DNA from: Bacillota bacterium
GTDB taxonomy: Bacteria > Bacillota > Clostridia > Acetivibrionales > DSM-1351
Length of the DNA stretch: 14,274 nt
Assembly: GCA_023436515.1 (NCBI GenBank)
Contig: JAEZIV010000447.1
Location: forward strand, 1 to 14,274
Reading direction: 5' to 3'
Part shown: piece by piece, positions 7,861 to 14,274 of the stretch
Layout of the letters: each line of letters starts with the position of its first letter
Numbering within the stretch: the stretch's first letter is position 1
Notes under the pieces: generated by a model
The model's database searches: none
What the model saw: the letters and a program-made list of their open reading frames with translations, nothing else
What the model was told of the DNA's origin: nothing
Program-made: the position numbers and the translations under genes

Positions 7861-9933
7861 ATGTTAAATAGAAATACAGACCTTATTTCAATTCGAATAA
7901 CATTAATATATCTGATGGTCGGTTCAGTCTGGATTCTTCTTTCGGATAAGCTGCTGAATATCATAGTTCGGGATATAGAAGTTATTACCTTCATAAGCCT
8001 TATAAAGGGCTTCTTATATGTTACCATTTCAGGTGCACTTATATTTTATCTGGTTAGCAGATCCCTAAAGCAATTACGTCAGGCACAGTGCGAGCTAAAG
8101 CAAACCTGTAATGCATATTATGAATCCAATACAAAGCTTCAGGAAACCAACTGCCAGCTGGAAGAATTTCAAGCAGAACTGGAAGAGCAATATCAGCAAA
8201 CTCTATATAATCAGAATAGATTAAGGGAAAGTGAAGAATTATACAGGCTGATATCGGAAGCAACAAATGACGCTATATGGTGGGAGCAAAACGGTGTAAG
8301 GTGCTTTTCGGACAGATGGTTTCAAATAACCGGATACAGCCCGGAAGACTTAGAGGCATCGGAGGAAGGTTGGGAGGGCTTTATACACCCTGAAGATAGG
8401 GGGCCGGCAAAGGAGCAAATGCTAAAACATCAAAAAAATAAGACATCCTTTTATAACTGTGAATACCGCTTTAAAAGAAAAGATGGGAGTTATATATGGT
8501 TATACGCCAGAGGAAAAGCCGCTTTTGGAGAGGATGGGGAGTTTTACCAGATGGCCGGTTCCCATACTGATATTACAGAGCTTAAGACTTTTGAAAGTAA
8601 ACTGCTATACTTAGCCTATCATGACCAGCTTACCGGCTTAAAAAACAGATTTGCCCTCCAGGAGAAGCTGGAGCAGCTGATATCGGTGAATTGCTTTGGA
8701 AGATATGCCTTGCTGTACATTGATATAGATAATTTCAAGTATGTTAATGATACCATGGGTCACAGGTTTGGGGATCTCCTGCTGATGAAGGTCAGCGAAA
8801 GGCTTCTGAACAGTGCCGATTCCAATACCTCCGTATACAGGATTGGAGGAGATGAATTTGTGGTTCTAATCGAAAAGTATGAACGCAAGGAATTTGTGGA
8901 AAAGACTGCGGTGGGCATATTAAAAGCCTTTAAGCCTTTGTTTGAGGTAGAAAACATCAATATTTTTACAACTGTAAGTATTGGAGTTTCGACTTTTCCC
9001 GATCATGGAAGGGAAATAGACTCTTTGCTTAAAAATGCAGATATTGCACTATATAAAGCAAAAGAGACCGGTAGGAACAGGATAGTATTCTATAATGACC
9101 CGATGAATAAGGAGCTCGCTGAAAGGGTAAGGATTGAAAAGAATCTTCGGACAGCCTTGGAGAAAAATGAGTTCGAGCTGCATTATCAACCTCAGCTTGA
9201 TATCGCAACAGGTGCTATTTCGGGATTTGAGGCACTTATACGATGGAGGAGCAGCGACCTGGGCTTTGTCTCCCCCCAACAGTTCATTGGAGTGGCTGAA
9301 GCTACCCATATGATTATTCCTATTGGAGAATGGGTAGTAAAAACTGCCTGTCAATTCTTAAATAATCTCGAGAGGTTGGGCTACAGGGGGCTGGGCATGT
9401 CGGTTAATATCTCAATGCTACAGCTTCTACAGGATGACTTTGTAGATATGGTTATGGATAATATTGATGCTGTTCACCTCAATCCAAAACAGATGGAATT
9501 GGAAATAACCGAATCAATATTAATGGAGTCTTACGAGGTTATAGCAGGAAAGCTGAAGGTGCTTCGAGCAAAGGGAGAAAGGATTGCTCTGGACGATTTT
9601 GGGAAAGGGTACTCTTCCCTAAATTACCTCAAGCTGCTTCCTATAACAACCCTAAAAATTGATAAATCCTTTATTGATACAATTTCAAACAAGGGTAAAA
9701 CCCTTACAGATCTGATAGTAAAAATAGGGCGGAGCATGGATTTGTGCGTAGTTGCAGAAGGGGTTGAAACCCAGGAGCAGTTGGATTTTCTGGTTAAGCA
9801 TAAATGCAATAAGATACAGGGGTATCTATTCAGTAAGCCTATGCAGGAAGCGGATACGATCATCAAATTAAAAGAGCATTATATTTTTCAAAATTATATT
9901 AAGGAGGAAATGAATAATGAAATTACGAGTTAA
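7861..9933 (+). CDS. Membrane PAS-GGDEF-EAL cyclic-di-GMP turnover protein
   Basis: This 690-residue protein can, by its motifs, both make and degrade cyclic di-GMP. It has two TM helices (about 10-30 and 43-65, a common small membrane module containing [12 protein letters not shown]), a coiled coil (70-120), PAS plus PAC (about 122-243), GGDEF (about 245-410) and EAL (about 425-675). The active site GGDEF is intact at 329-333; the product-inhibition RxxD site is absent (DSNT in its place). The EAL side keeps EAL at 457-459, NIS, LEITES, D578-D579, the lysine in KIDKSF, VAEGVET and QGYLFSKP. Loop 6 reads DDFGKG rather than the usual DDFGTG. AGGGGG (7851-7856) lies only 4 nt from the ATG. The last 17 nt overlap the next MCP gene. 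The net direction of catalysis cannot be told from sequence. Confidence 0.96.
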   Translation: MLNRNTDLISIRITLIYLMVGSVWILLSDKLLNIIVRDIEVITFISLIKGFLYVTISGALIFYLVSRSLKQLRQAQCELKQTCNAYYESNTKLQETNCQLEEFQAELEEQYQQTLYNQNRLRESEELYRLISEATNDAIWWEQNGVRCFSDRWFQITGYSPEDLEASEEGWEGFIHPEDRGPAKEQMLKHQKNKTSFYNCEYRFKRKDGSYIWLYARGKAAFGEDGEFYQMAGSHTDITELKTFESKLLYLAYHDQLTGLKNRFALQEKLEQLISVNCFGRYALLYIDIDNFKYVNDTMGHRFGDLLLMKVSERLLNSADSNTSVYRIGGDEFVVLIEKYERKEFVEKTAVGILKAFKPLFEVENINIFTTVSIGVSTFPDHGREIDSLLKNADIALYKAKETGRNRIVFYNDPMNKELAERVRIEKNLRTALEKNEFELHYQPQLDIATGAISGFEALIRWRSSDLGFVSPQQFIGVAEATHMIIPIGEWVVKTACQFLNNLERLGYRGLGMSVNISMLQLLQDDFVDMVMDNIDAVHLNPKQMELEITESILMESYEVIAGKLKVLRAKGERIALDDFGKGYSSLNYLKLLPITTLKIDKSFIDTISNKGKTLTDLIVKIGRSMDLCVVAEGVETQEQLDFLVKHKCNKIQGYLFSKPMQEADTIIKLKEHYIFQNYIKEEMNNEITS

Positions 9934-11944
9934 ACTGTCTATTATGCTTATTATAATGATGGTTGTAGCAATAGCCATTATGGGGGGCATCAGCCTATTT
10001 AAATCAACCATCACCGTTAGAGAGCTGACAAAATCGGCAATGCTCGATATTAATAGAGAAAACGCAAAAGTAATTGAGGCAATGATTGAGAAGGAGAAGC
10101 GCAGCATTCAATTGATTGCAGACCAGAGTGCTGTAGCGGAGCTGCTGTATAAGCAAAATAAAGGTGAAAATATTACTGCAATCCAGGGGGAACTTAATAA
10201 GAAGCTGCAGAAAATGGTTGCCGATGCCGGGAATATTGAACACATTTTTATAACAGATACCCAAGGTATAATACGTTCTGATAGTGACCTAAAGCTCCTT
10301 GGTGCAAGTCTTAAGGATAGAAACTATACCAAGAGGGTATTGGAGGAAGGGAAGCCTGTTATCAGTGAAACCCTCAAGTCAAAATCAACGGGAGCCTATA
10401 TTGTAGTTTTTGTACATCCGGTTAAGGTTAACGGCGAGCTTGTAGGGTTTGCAGCAGCGGCTGTATATGCAGATAGCATCACTATGTACCTGGCAGAAAC
10501 AAAAATACTTGCTACCCAGTCAAGCTACGCATACCTGGTAGATGAAACCGGAAATATTTTATATCACCCCGACACCGCAAAAATAGGGACGGAAGTTGAA
10601 AATGAGCAAATAAAAGGGGTTGTGGCAAGAGTTAAAAACGGTGATAAGATAGCACCGGAGGTGGTTGATTATGATTACAAGGGAAGAAGCAAAGAAGCTT
10701 CCTACAGTGTATTGCCTGATACCAACTGGACGCTGGTTGTCACTGGAGATTTGATTGAAATAATGGCTCCTGTAAGTAATATGGTATTGTATATTGGCAT
10801 AGTCGGGGTAGTACTGGTTGTACTGGCGCTGTTATTGGGATTAGTTATAGCCACTCGTATTTCAAAACCAATAATCAAGCTTACAGAGTTGATCAACAAG
10901 ACTGCAGACCTAGATCTTAAATATGACGATAAATATGAGTATTTGATAAAGAACAAGGATGAGACGGGAATAATAGCCAGAGCCACCTTCACAACAAGAC
11001 GTGTATTGCGTGAAATGGCGGAAAAGCTACATGACGTGTCAATGGTTGTTTATGAAAATGCTGATAGCATGGAAAAGTTATCAAGTCATGTACAGGAAAA
11101 TGCTCAAAATAATTCCGCAACAACTCAGCAGTTATCGGCAGGTATGGAAGAAACTGCAGCTTCTGCACAGGAAATCACTGCAACCACTGAAGAGATTGAT
11201 GCTAGTGTAAGCATAATAGCACAAAGAGTTAAGGAAGGTGCGGAAAAATCGGGAGAGATCAGCCAAAGGGCAAATACCCTGAGGTCAGATGCCATGGAAT
11301 CTACAAAGCTTGCAAAGGAAATATATAACGAAGTAAAAAACAAGATGGAAAAGGCCATAGAAGAGTCAAATAACATTAGTCAGATAAGTATTCTGGCTGA
11401 CACAATTTTATCAATTACCAGCCAAACAAATCTGCTTGCTCTAAATGCCGCAATTGAGGCCGCCAGAGCCGGAGATGCCGGTAAGGGCTTCGCGGTAGTG
11501 GCTGATGAAATAAGGAAGCTTGCCGAGCAATCCTCCACAACTGCCTCAGGGATACAGGGTATTGTAAAGGGTGTATATTCAGCCGTTGGTAATATGAAGC
11601 TAAACTCAGAGGAAATACTAGCATATCTCAGCAAAAATGTTCTTCCTGACTATGAAAAGCTCACAAAGGTCAGTGAGCAATATAAAAGCGATGCCGAATA
11701 TATCAACAGCCTTATGACAGAGTTTGAAACATCTGCTGAGCAACTGGATGTAGCAGTTTCAAGCATATCAACTGCAATGAACGAGGTGGCTGCAACAATC
11801 AATGAGAGTGCCAAGGGAGTACAGGACATTGCTGAGAAAACAGCGGATATTCTTGAAAAAACAATAGAAGAAAAGGAAATGGCAAATCAGAATGCACAAG
11901 GTGCATCCGAATTGAAAGTACTTATTGGAAGGTTTAGGATATAA
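9917..11944 (+). CDS. Methyl-accepting chemotaxis protein, Cache-type sensor
   Basis: This 675-residue transmembrane chemoreceptor has TM1 (about 8-27), a large extracytoplasmic double-Cache-like domain (35-280), TM2 (288-313), HAMP (314-366) and the signalling coiled coil. The Cache domain shows [35 protein letters not shown] and [16 protein letters not shown]. The conserved tip is at about 499-521 ([19 protein letters not shown]). The arms before and after the tip match the first MCP in length (about 143 and 165 residues), which suggests both can join the same CheA/CheW array. There is no C-terminal pentapeptide tether. I do not see the RxWY motif of amino-acid-binding Cache domains, so the ligand is open. 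AAGGAGG (9901-9907) lies inside the upstream gene, and the 17-nt overlap implies translational coupling to the c-di-GMP protein. Confidence 0.96.
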   Translation: MKLRVKLSIMLIIMMVVAIAIMGGISLFKSTITVRELTKSAMLDINRENAKVIEAMIEKEKRSIQLIADQSAVAELLYKQNKGENITAIQGELNKKLQKMVADAGNIEHIFITDTQGIIRSDSDLKLLGASLKDRNYTKRVLEEGKPVISETLKSKSTGAYIVVFVHPVKVNGELVGFAAAAVYADSITMYLAETKILATQSSYAYLVDETGNILYHPDTAKIGTEVENEQIKGVVARVKNGDKIAPEVVDYDYKGRSKEASYSVLPDTNWTLVVTGDLIEIMAPVSNMVLYIGIVGVVLVVLALLLGLVIATRISKPIIKLTELINKTADLDLKYDDKYEYLIKNKDETGIIARATFTTRRVLREMAEKLHDVSMVVYENADSMEKLSSHVQENAQNNSATTQQLSAGMEETAASAQEITATTEEIDASVSIIAQRVKEGAEKSGEISQRANTLRSDAMESTKLAKEIYNEVKNKMEKAIEESNNISQISILADTILSITSQTNLLALNAAIEAARAGDAGKGFAVVADEIRKLAEQSSTTASGIQGIVKGVYSAVGNMKLNSEEILAYLSKNVLPDYEKLTKVSEQYKSDAEYINSLMTEFETSAEQLDVAVSSISTAMNEVAATINESAKGVQDIAEKTADILEKTIEEKEMANQNAQGASELKVLIGRFRI

Positions 11945-11998
11945 CACAAAAAGATTATGTTATGATCCACATGTATTAGGTATAGGGGTTGAGTTAAA

Positions 11999-12145
11999 AT
12001 GATTATAGAGATTGAGGAATTACGACAAAAACTCAATATTATGATGGAGACACATGACCGTGGAAGTGAGGAGGTTCTAGCGTTAAGCAGGGCATTGGAT
12101 GATTTGATTATCGACTTTATGAAGGGAAGCATAAAGAAAAGGTAA
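11999..12145 (+). CDS. Spo0E-like sporulation regulatory protein (aspartyl phosphatase family)
   Basis: This small 48-residue protein starts MIIEIEELRQKLN and contains SRALDDLI at 30-37, an exact fit to the SxxLDxLI signature of the Spo0E family. Known members are short two-helix proteins that strip the phosphate from Spo0A and so delay sporulation; this activity is inferred here from family only. The length is normal (usually about 45-85 residues). A GGGG stretch at 11984-11987 serves as a weak, rather distant ribosome site. It follows the Cache MCP by 54 nt without a visible terminator, so it may be the last gene of that operon. Its 3' half, from codon 23 onward, lies inside the first copy of a tandem repeat; the second copy carries a startless remnant of the gene. 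Confidence 0.85.
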   Translation: MIIEIEELRQKLNIMMETHDRGSEEVLALSRALDDLIIDFMKGSIKKR

Positions 12146-12227
12146 TACACAAAAGCAGGCTGTAACGTTATTATATTACTGCTTTTCAAGTTTAGATCGA
12201 TTGACATAATATTAAGAAAGAACTATA
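12065..12227 (+). repeat. Tandem duplication, first copy (163 bp)
   Basis: This unit carries the last 26 codons of the spo0E-like gene, an inverted repeat, and a promoter. It aligns without gaps to 12228-12390, with 14 mismatches by hand count (about 91% identity). The two copies are directly adjacent, and similarity stops at both outer edges apart from one or two chance bases. Confidence 0.95.
12151..12186 (+). terminator. Inverted repeat after the spo0E-like gene, possible weak terminator
   Basis: AAAAGCAG (12151-12158) pairs perfectly with CTGCTTTT (12179-12186) around a 20-nt loop that itself contains the palindrome TAACGTTA. The four T residues are within the stem and CAAG follows, so termination would be weak. 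In the second repeat copy the left arm has become AAAATCAG and one pair is lost. Confidence 0.35.
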
Positions 12228-12229
12228 AG
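12201..12229 (+). promoter_or_regulatory. Upstream copy of a sigma-A promoter
   Basis: TTGACA (12201-12206), a 17-bp spacer and TATAAG (12224-12229) match consensus at 11 of 12 positions. The last two bases of the -10 box lie past the repeat junction, so this copy ends in AG where the downstream copy has AT. It would transcribe through the second repeat copy towards the CheY-like gene. Confidence 0.7.
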
Positions 12230-12390
12230 TTAGGAGGTTCTAACGTTAAGCAGGGCATTGGATGATATGATAATCTACTTTATGAAAGGAAGCATAAAGA
12301 AAAAGTAATTCACAAAATCAGGCTGCAACGTTATTATATTACTGCTTTTCAAGTTTTATTCGATTGACATAATAATAAGAAAGAACTATA
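12228..12390 (+). repeat. Tandem duplication, second copy (163 bp)
   Basis: This is the second unit, starting at the base after the first ends, with the same content: a 3' fragment of the spo0E-like gene, a damaged inverted repeat, and the promoter. Because the unit is not a multiple of three, the reading frame does not continue from the first copy into the second. Confidence 0.95.
12234..12308 (+). pseudogene. Remnant of the spo0E-like gene (startless C-terminal fragment)
   Basis: In the frame that matches the intact gene, codons 25 to 48 plus the stop are present (EVLTLSRALDDMIIYFMKGS...). The codon just before is TAG at 12231-12233, and no start codon with a ribosome site lies in frame before the LDD motif. 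Relative to the intact gene it has Ala to Thr, Leu to Met, Asp to Tyr and Arg to Lys changes. It is best read as a by-product of the duplication; an internal ATG at 12267 would give only 13 residues. Confidence 0.8.
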
Positions 12391-12392
12391 AT
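12364..12392 (+). promoter_or_regulatory. Perfect-consensus sigma-A promoter for the CheY/CheA operon
   Basis: TTGACA (12364-12369), a 17-bp spacer and TATAAT (12387-12392) match the housekeeping consensus at all twelve positions. Transcription should start near 12399, leaving a leader of about 160 nt before the CheY-like ATG. Few natural promoters are this close to consensus, so expression is probably high unless repressed. Confidence 0.85.
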
Positions 12393-12403
12393 ATAAACTG
12401 TTA

Positions 12404-12415
12404 ATATGCGCATAT
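12404..12415. promoter_or_regulatory. Palindrome at the predicted start point, possible operator
   Basis: ATATGCGCATAT is a perfect 12-bp dyad beginning about 12 nt after the -10 box, covering the first bases of the expected transcript. It lies outside the repeat unit, so only the downstream promoter has it close by. The position suits a repressor site; no binding protein can be named. Confidence 0.4.
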
Positions 12416-12471
12416 ATTGGAAATGCTTCTTTTGGATGGAAAATTATGTATTCTAGTTATGTTTAGTACCA

Positions 12472-12513
12472 GAGGTCTGAGCACAATTCCCCATGCTTGT
12501 CAGTTCAGGCCTC
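12472..12513 (+). other. Stable hairpin in the leader of the CheY-like gene
   Basis: GAGGTCTGA (12472-12480) pairs with TCAGGCCTC (12505-12513) over nine pairs, one of them G-U, and an inner ACAA/TTGT stem (12483-12486 with 12497-12500) can stack above an internal loop. No T-run follows, so it is not an intrinsic terminator. Together with the second repeat copy, the promoter and the palindrome, this accounts for the 412-nt stretch without an intact gene between 12146 and 12557; nothing else was recognised there. Confidence 0.5.
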
Positions 12514-12557
12514 AATATTTAGCAGTTATAAAGTGCTTAGAACAGGAGAGTGACGGA

Positions 12558-12920
12558 ATGAATAATGTACTTATAGTCGACGATGCATCCTTTATGAGAT
12601 TATCCCTTAAAACAATGCTTGAAAAAAATGGATTTGAGGTGGCTGGTGAAGCCGAAAACGGATTAGAAGCAATAAAGCTCTACAGTAAGCTCAGGCCGGA
12701 TTTTGTCACTATGGATATTACAATGCCAGAGCTTGATGGAATACAGGCGCTCAAGTCAATATTGGAAATTGATCAAAAGGCAAAGGTTATTATTCTGTCA
12801 GCTATGGGGCAGGAATCCAAGGTAAGAGAAGCGGTTTTGAGCGGAGCTAAAACCTTTATCGTCAAGCCGTTTAAAGAGGAGCATTTAATTCAGACATTGA
12901 AAAAATTGGCTGGTATTTAG
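12558..12920 (+). CDS. cheY: CheY-like single-domain response regulator
   Basis: This 120-residue stand-alone receiver has the acidic pair D8-D9 (LIVDDASFMR), phospho-acceptor D53 in TMDITMPELDG, S81 at the switch position and K103 in IVKPF. The sequence DDASFMRLSLKTMLEKNGFEVAGEA is typical of clostridial CheY. It would take phosphate from the CheA encoded 26 nt downstream and, if the cell is motile, act on the flagellar switch. ATG at 12558 is chosen because AGGAG (12544-12548) lies 9 nt upstream and the receiver's first strand begins at once. The frame stays open upstream to a TTG at 12417, but that would add 47 unrelated residues without a ribosome site. Other single-domain roles are possible, but adjacency to cheA favours CheY. 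Confidence 0.9.
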   Translation: MNNVLIVDDASFMRLSLKTMLEKNGFEVAGEAENGLEAIKLYSKLRPDFVTMDITMPELDGIQALKSILEIDQKAKVIILSAMGQESKVREAVLSGAKTFIVKPFKEEHLIQTLKKLAGI

Positions 12921-12946
12921 CAGCTAATGCGGAAGGAGGTGGTCTC

Positions 12947-14274
12947 TTGACAGGTCAATTTTCCAGTGAACCTATGCTTGATATGTTTATTTTTGAAACT
13001 GGCCAAAATATAGAACTATTGGAGAGATGTATCTTAGAATCTGAGAAATCACGTTGTTTTACTATGACTTCAATAAACGAAATTTTTAGAATTATGCATA
13101 CAATTAAAGGCTCATCCGCCATGATGCTATTTAACAATATTTCTAATCTTGCACATTCAATAGAGGATCTTTTCTACTTCCTCAGGGAGCAAAAACCTGA
13201 CGGCTTGGATTGTGAAGTGCTCTCAGATAAAGTTCTGGCAGGTATAGATTTTATTAAGGTTGAGCTTCAAAAAATAATTGATGGCGACAAAGCAGATGGA
13301 AACCCTACAGAGATAATACATACAATTAAACTATACTTAAATCAGCTCAAAACAGAGAATCCGGGAATCAACGTTGATTCTATGGATAGGTCAAAATCTA
13401 CCAGACAGCCTCGTTACTACATTCCCCCCACAAAAAATGAGCTTCCTATGGACTCAAATCTCTATAAAGCCGTTCTCTTTTTTGAAGATGGCTGTGAGAT
13501 GGAGAACATAAGAGCGTACACCATAGTACATAATATTCGAGAGTTTGCTGACGAGGTTATCTATTTCCCGGAGGATATTATAGACAATGATGACAGTGTG
13601 GAGATAATAAGATCCCAGGGCTTTAAAATTTACTTAAAAACTGAAAAAAAATGCTCGGAGTTGGAGCATTTTTTTAATCAGACAATATTCTTAAAAAAAT
13701 TGGAGCTTGATCTGCTTGAGGATGATACTGAGATAGATGAGCTTCGGGGTGAAAAGCAGGAGGCTGCCCGGAACGCTTCTGTTCTGATGCCGGAGATGAA
13801 AGCAGAATTAAGAGAATCCCCCGATAAGTTTGATAAAGAAGTCTTTGCCGGCACAGGACAAAGTATTATCAGTGTCAGCATAGCAAAGCTGGACAAGCTC
13901 ATGGACCTAGTGGGTGAAATGGTTATTTCTGAAGCTATGGTTACCCAAAATCCGGATTTGTTTGGCCTTGAGCTGGAGAATTTTAAGAAAGCCTCAAGAC
14001 AGCTACATAAAATTACCAATGATATTCAGGACATGGTAATGTCAATCAGAATGGTGCCATTGTCCATGACCTTTCAGAAAATGCACAGAATAGTAAGAGA
14101 TATGAGCAAAAGGCTGGAAAAAGAGATTAAGCTGGAGCTTATTGGAGAGGATACCGAGGTTGACAAAAACATAATTGAGCATATATCCGATCCACTGATG
14201 CATCTTGTGAGGAACTCAATCGACCATGGAAATGAAACTATAGCACAGCGAAAGGCTTTGGGGAAACCACCAGC
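12947..14274 (+). CDS. cheA: Chemotaxis histidine kinase CheA, N-terminal 442 residues
   Basis: This is the central kinase of the chemotaxis array, cut by the right edge. An HPt (P1) domain at about 5-110 carries phospho-acceptor H51 in MHTIKGSSAM. A CheY-binding P2-like domain lies at about 172-262 (VLFFEDGCEMENIRAY). An acidic, glutamate-rich linker follows, then the P3 dimerisation helices at about 306-372 (SIAKLDKLMDLVGEMVISEA and MSIRMVPLSMTFQKMHRIVR). The ATPase P4 begins around 375 and includes the N-box N423 (LVRNSIDHG); the G boxes and the CheW-binding P5 lie beyond the window. The TTG start is chosen because AAGGAGG (12933-12939) is 7 nt upstream; the first in-frame ATG (12974) lacks one. 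No frameshift or stop interrupts it. CheW, CheB, CheR or CheC/D genes may follow. Confidence 0.95.
   Translation, partial: MTGQFSSEPMLDMFIFETGQNIELLERCILESEKSRCFTMTSINEIFRIMHTIKGSSAMMLFNNISNLAHSIEDLFYFLREQKPDGLDCEVLSDKVLAGIDFIKVELQKIIDGDKADGNPTEIIHTIKLYLNQLKTENPGINVDSMDRSKSTRQPRYYIPPTKNELPMDSNLYKAVLFFEDGCEMENIRAYTIVHNIREFADEVIYFPEDIIDNDDSVEIIRSQGFKIYLKTEKKCSELEHFFNQTIFLKKLELDLLEDDTEIDELRGEKQEAARNASVLMPEMKAELRESPDKFDKEVFAGTGQSIISVSIAKLDKLMDLVGEMVISEAMVTQNPDLFGLELENFKKASRQLHKITNDIQDMVMSIRMVPLSMTFQKMHRIVRDMSKRLEKEIKLELIGEDTEVDKNIIEHISDPLMHLVRNSIDHGNETIAQRKALGKPP

Noticed and set aside
11887..12207. Reverse-strand reading frame of 106 codons over the MCP end and the spo0E-like gene
   Set aside because: It lies opposite two well-supported genes, resembles no known protein, and its low-complexity composition is what an antisense shadow gives.
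12228..12308. Second functional spo0E-like gene
   Set aside because: In the matching frame there is a TAG directly upstream and no usable start before the signature motif; only a C-terminal fragment remains.
12417..12557. N-terminal extension of the CheY-like protein from TTG at 12417
   Set aside because: The frame is open, but there is no ribosome site, the 47 extra residues resemble nothing, and AGGAG sits 9 nt before ATG 12558, where the receiver fold begins.
12399..12557. Cyclic-di-GMP riboswitch in the cheY leader
   Set aside because: The hairpin lacks the conserved core sequences of c-di-GMP-I and c-di-GMP-II riboswitches as I know them, and no terminator or anti-terminator pair was seen.

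Overview
The window reads as chromosome of a low-GC, spore-forming Clostridia (Firmicutes). The support is AT-rich DNA with strong AGGAGG/GGGGG ribosome sites, TTG and GTG starts, sigma-A-type promoters, a Spo0E-like sporulation phosphatase and typical clostridial MCP/CheA architecture. A mesophilic Ruminiclostridium-like (cellulolytic cluster III) organism is my best guess, but that is an impression of the proteins and was not tested. All real genes lie on the + strand. No tRNA, rRNA, CRISPR array, insertion sequence or recognised riboswitch was seen.

Layout. 1-1046: end of a polar amino acid ABC importer (truncated permease, then ATPase), closed by an AU-rich terminator. 1181-2089: YitT-type membrane protein with a DUF2179 tail. 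2240-3928: methyl-accepting chemotaxis protein (MCP) with a four-helix-bundle-type sensor, followed by a strong terminator. 4170-7698: two-component pair, namely a sensor kinase with an extracytoplasmic ABC-substrate-binding-like domain plus PAS, and a YesN-like receiver-AraC regulator 28 nt downstream. 7861-11944: an overlapping pair, namely a membrane PAS-GGDEF-EAL cyclic-di-GMP protein and a Cache-type MCP. 11999-12145: 48-aa Spo0E-like protein. 12065-12390: an exact tandem duplication of 163 bp that copies the 3' half of the spo0E-like gene and a promoter. 12558-14274: a CheY-like receiver and the first 442 residues of CheA, running off the window.

How the genes could work together. The window is mostly signal transduction. 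Two MCPs, CheY and CheA supply the core of a chemotaxis or chemosensory pathway; CheW, CheR, CheB and the flagellar genes are not here and would have to lie downstream or elsewhere. The c-di-GMP enzyme is translationally coupled to an MCP. The kinase/AraC pair probably controls transcription in response to an extracellular small ligand. The Spo0E-like protein would link the region to Spo0A and the decision to sporulate.

The most unusual piece is 12065-12557. The tandem duplication leaves two sigma-A promoters 163 bp apart. The downstream one is a perfect TTGACA-N17-TATAAT. It is followed by a 12-bp palindrome at the predicted start point and a strong hairpin in a leader of about 160 nt ahead of the CheY-like gene. 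I found no clearly new enzymatic system; the novelty here is regulatory and architectural.
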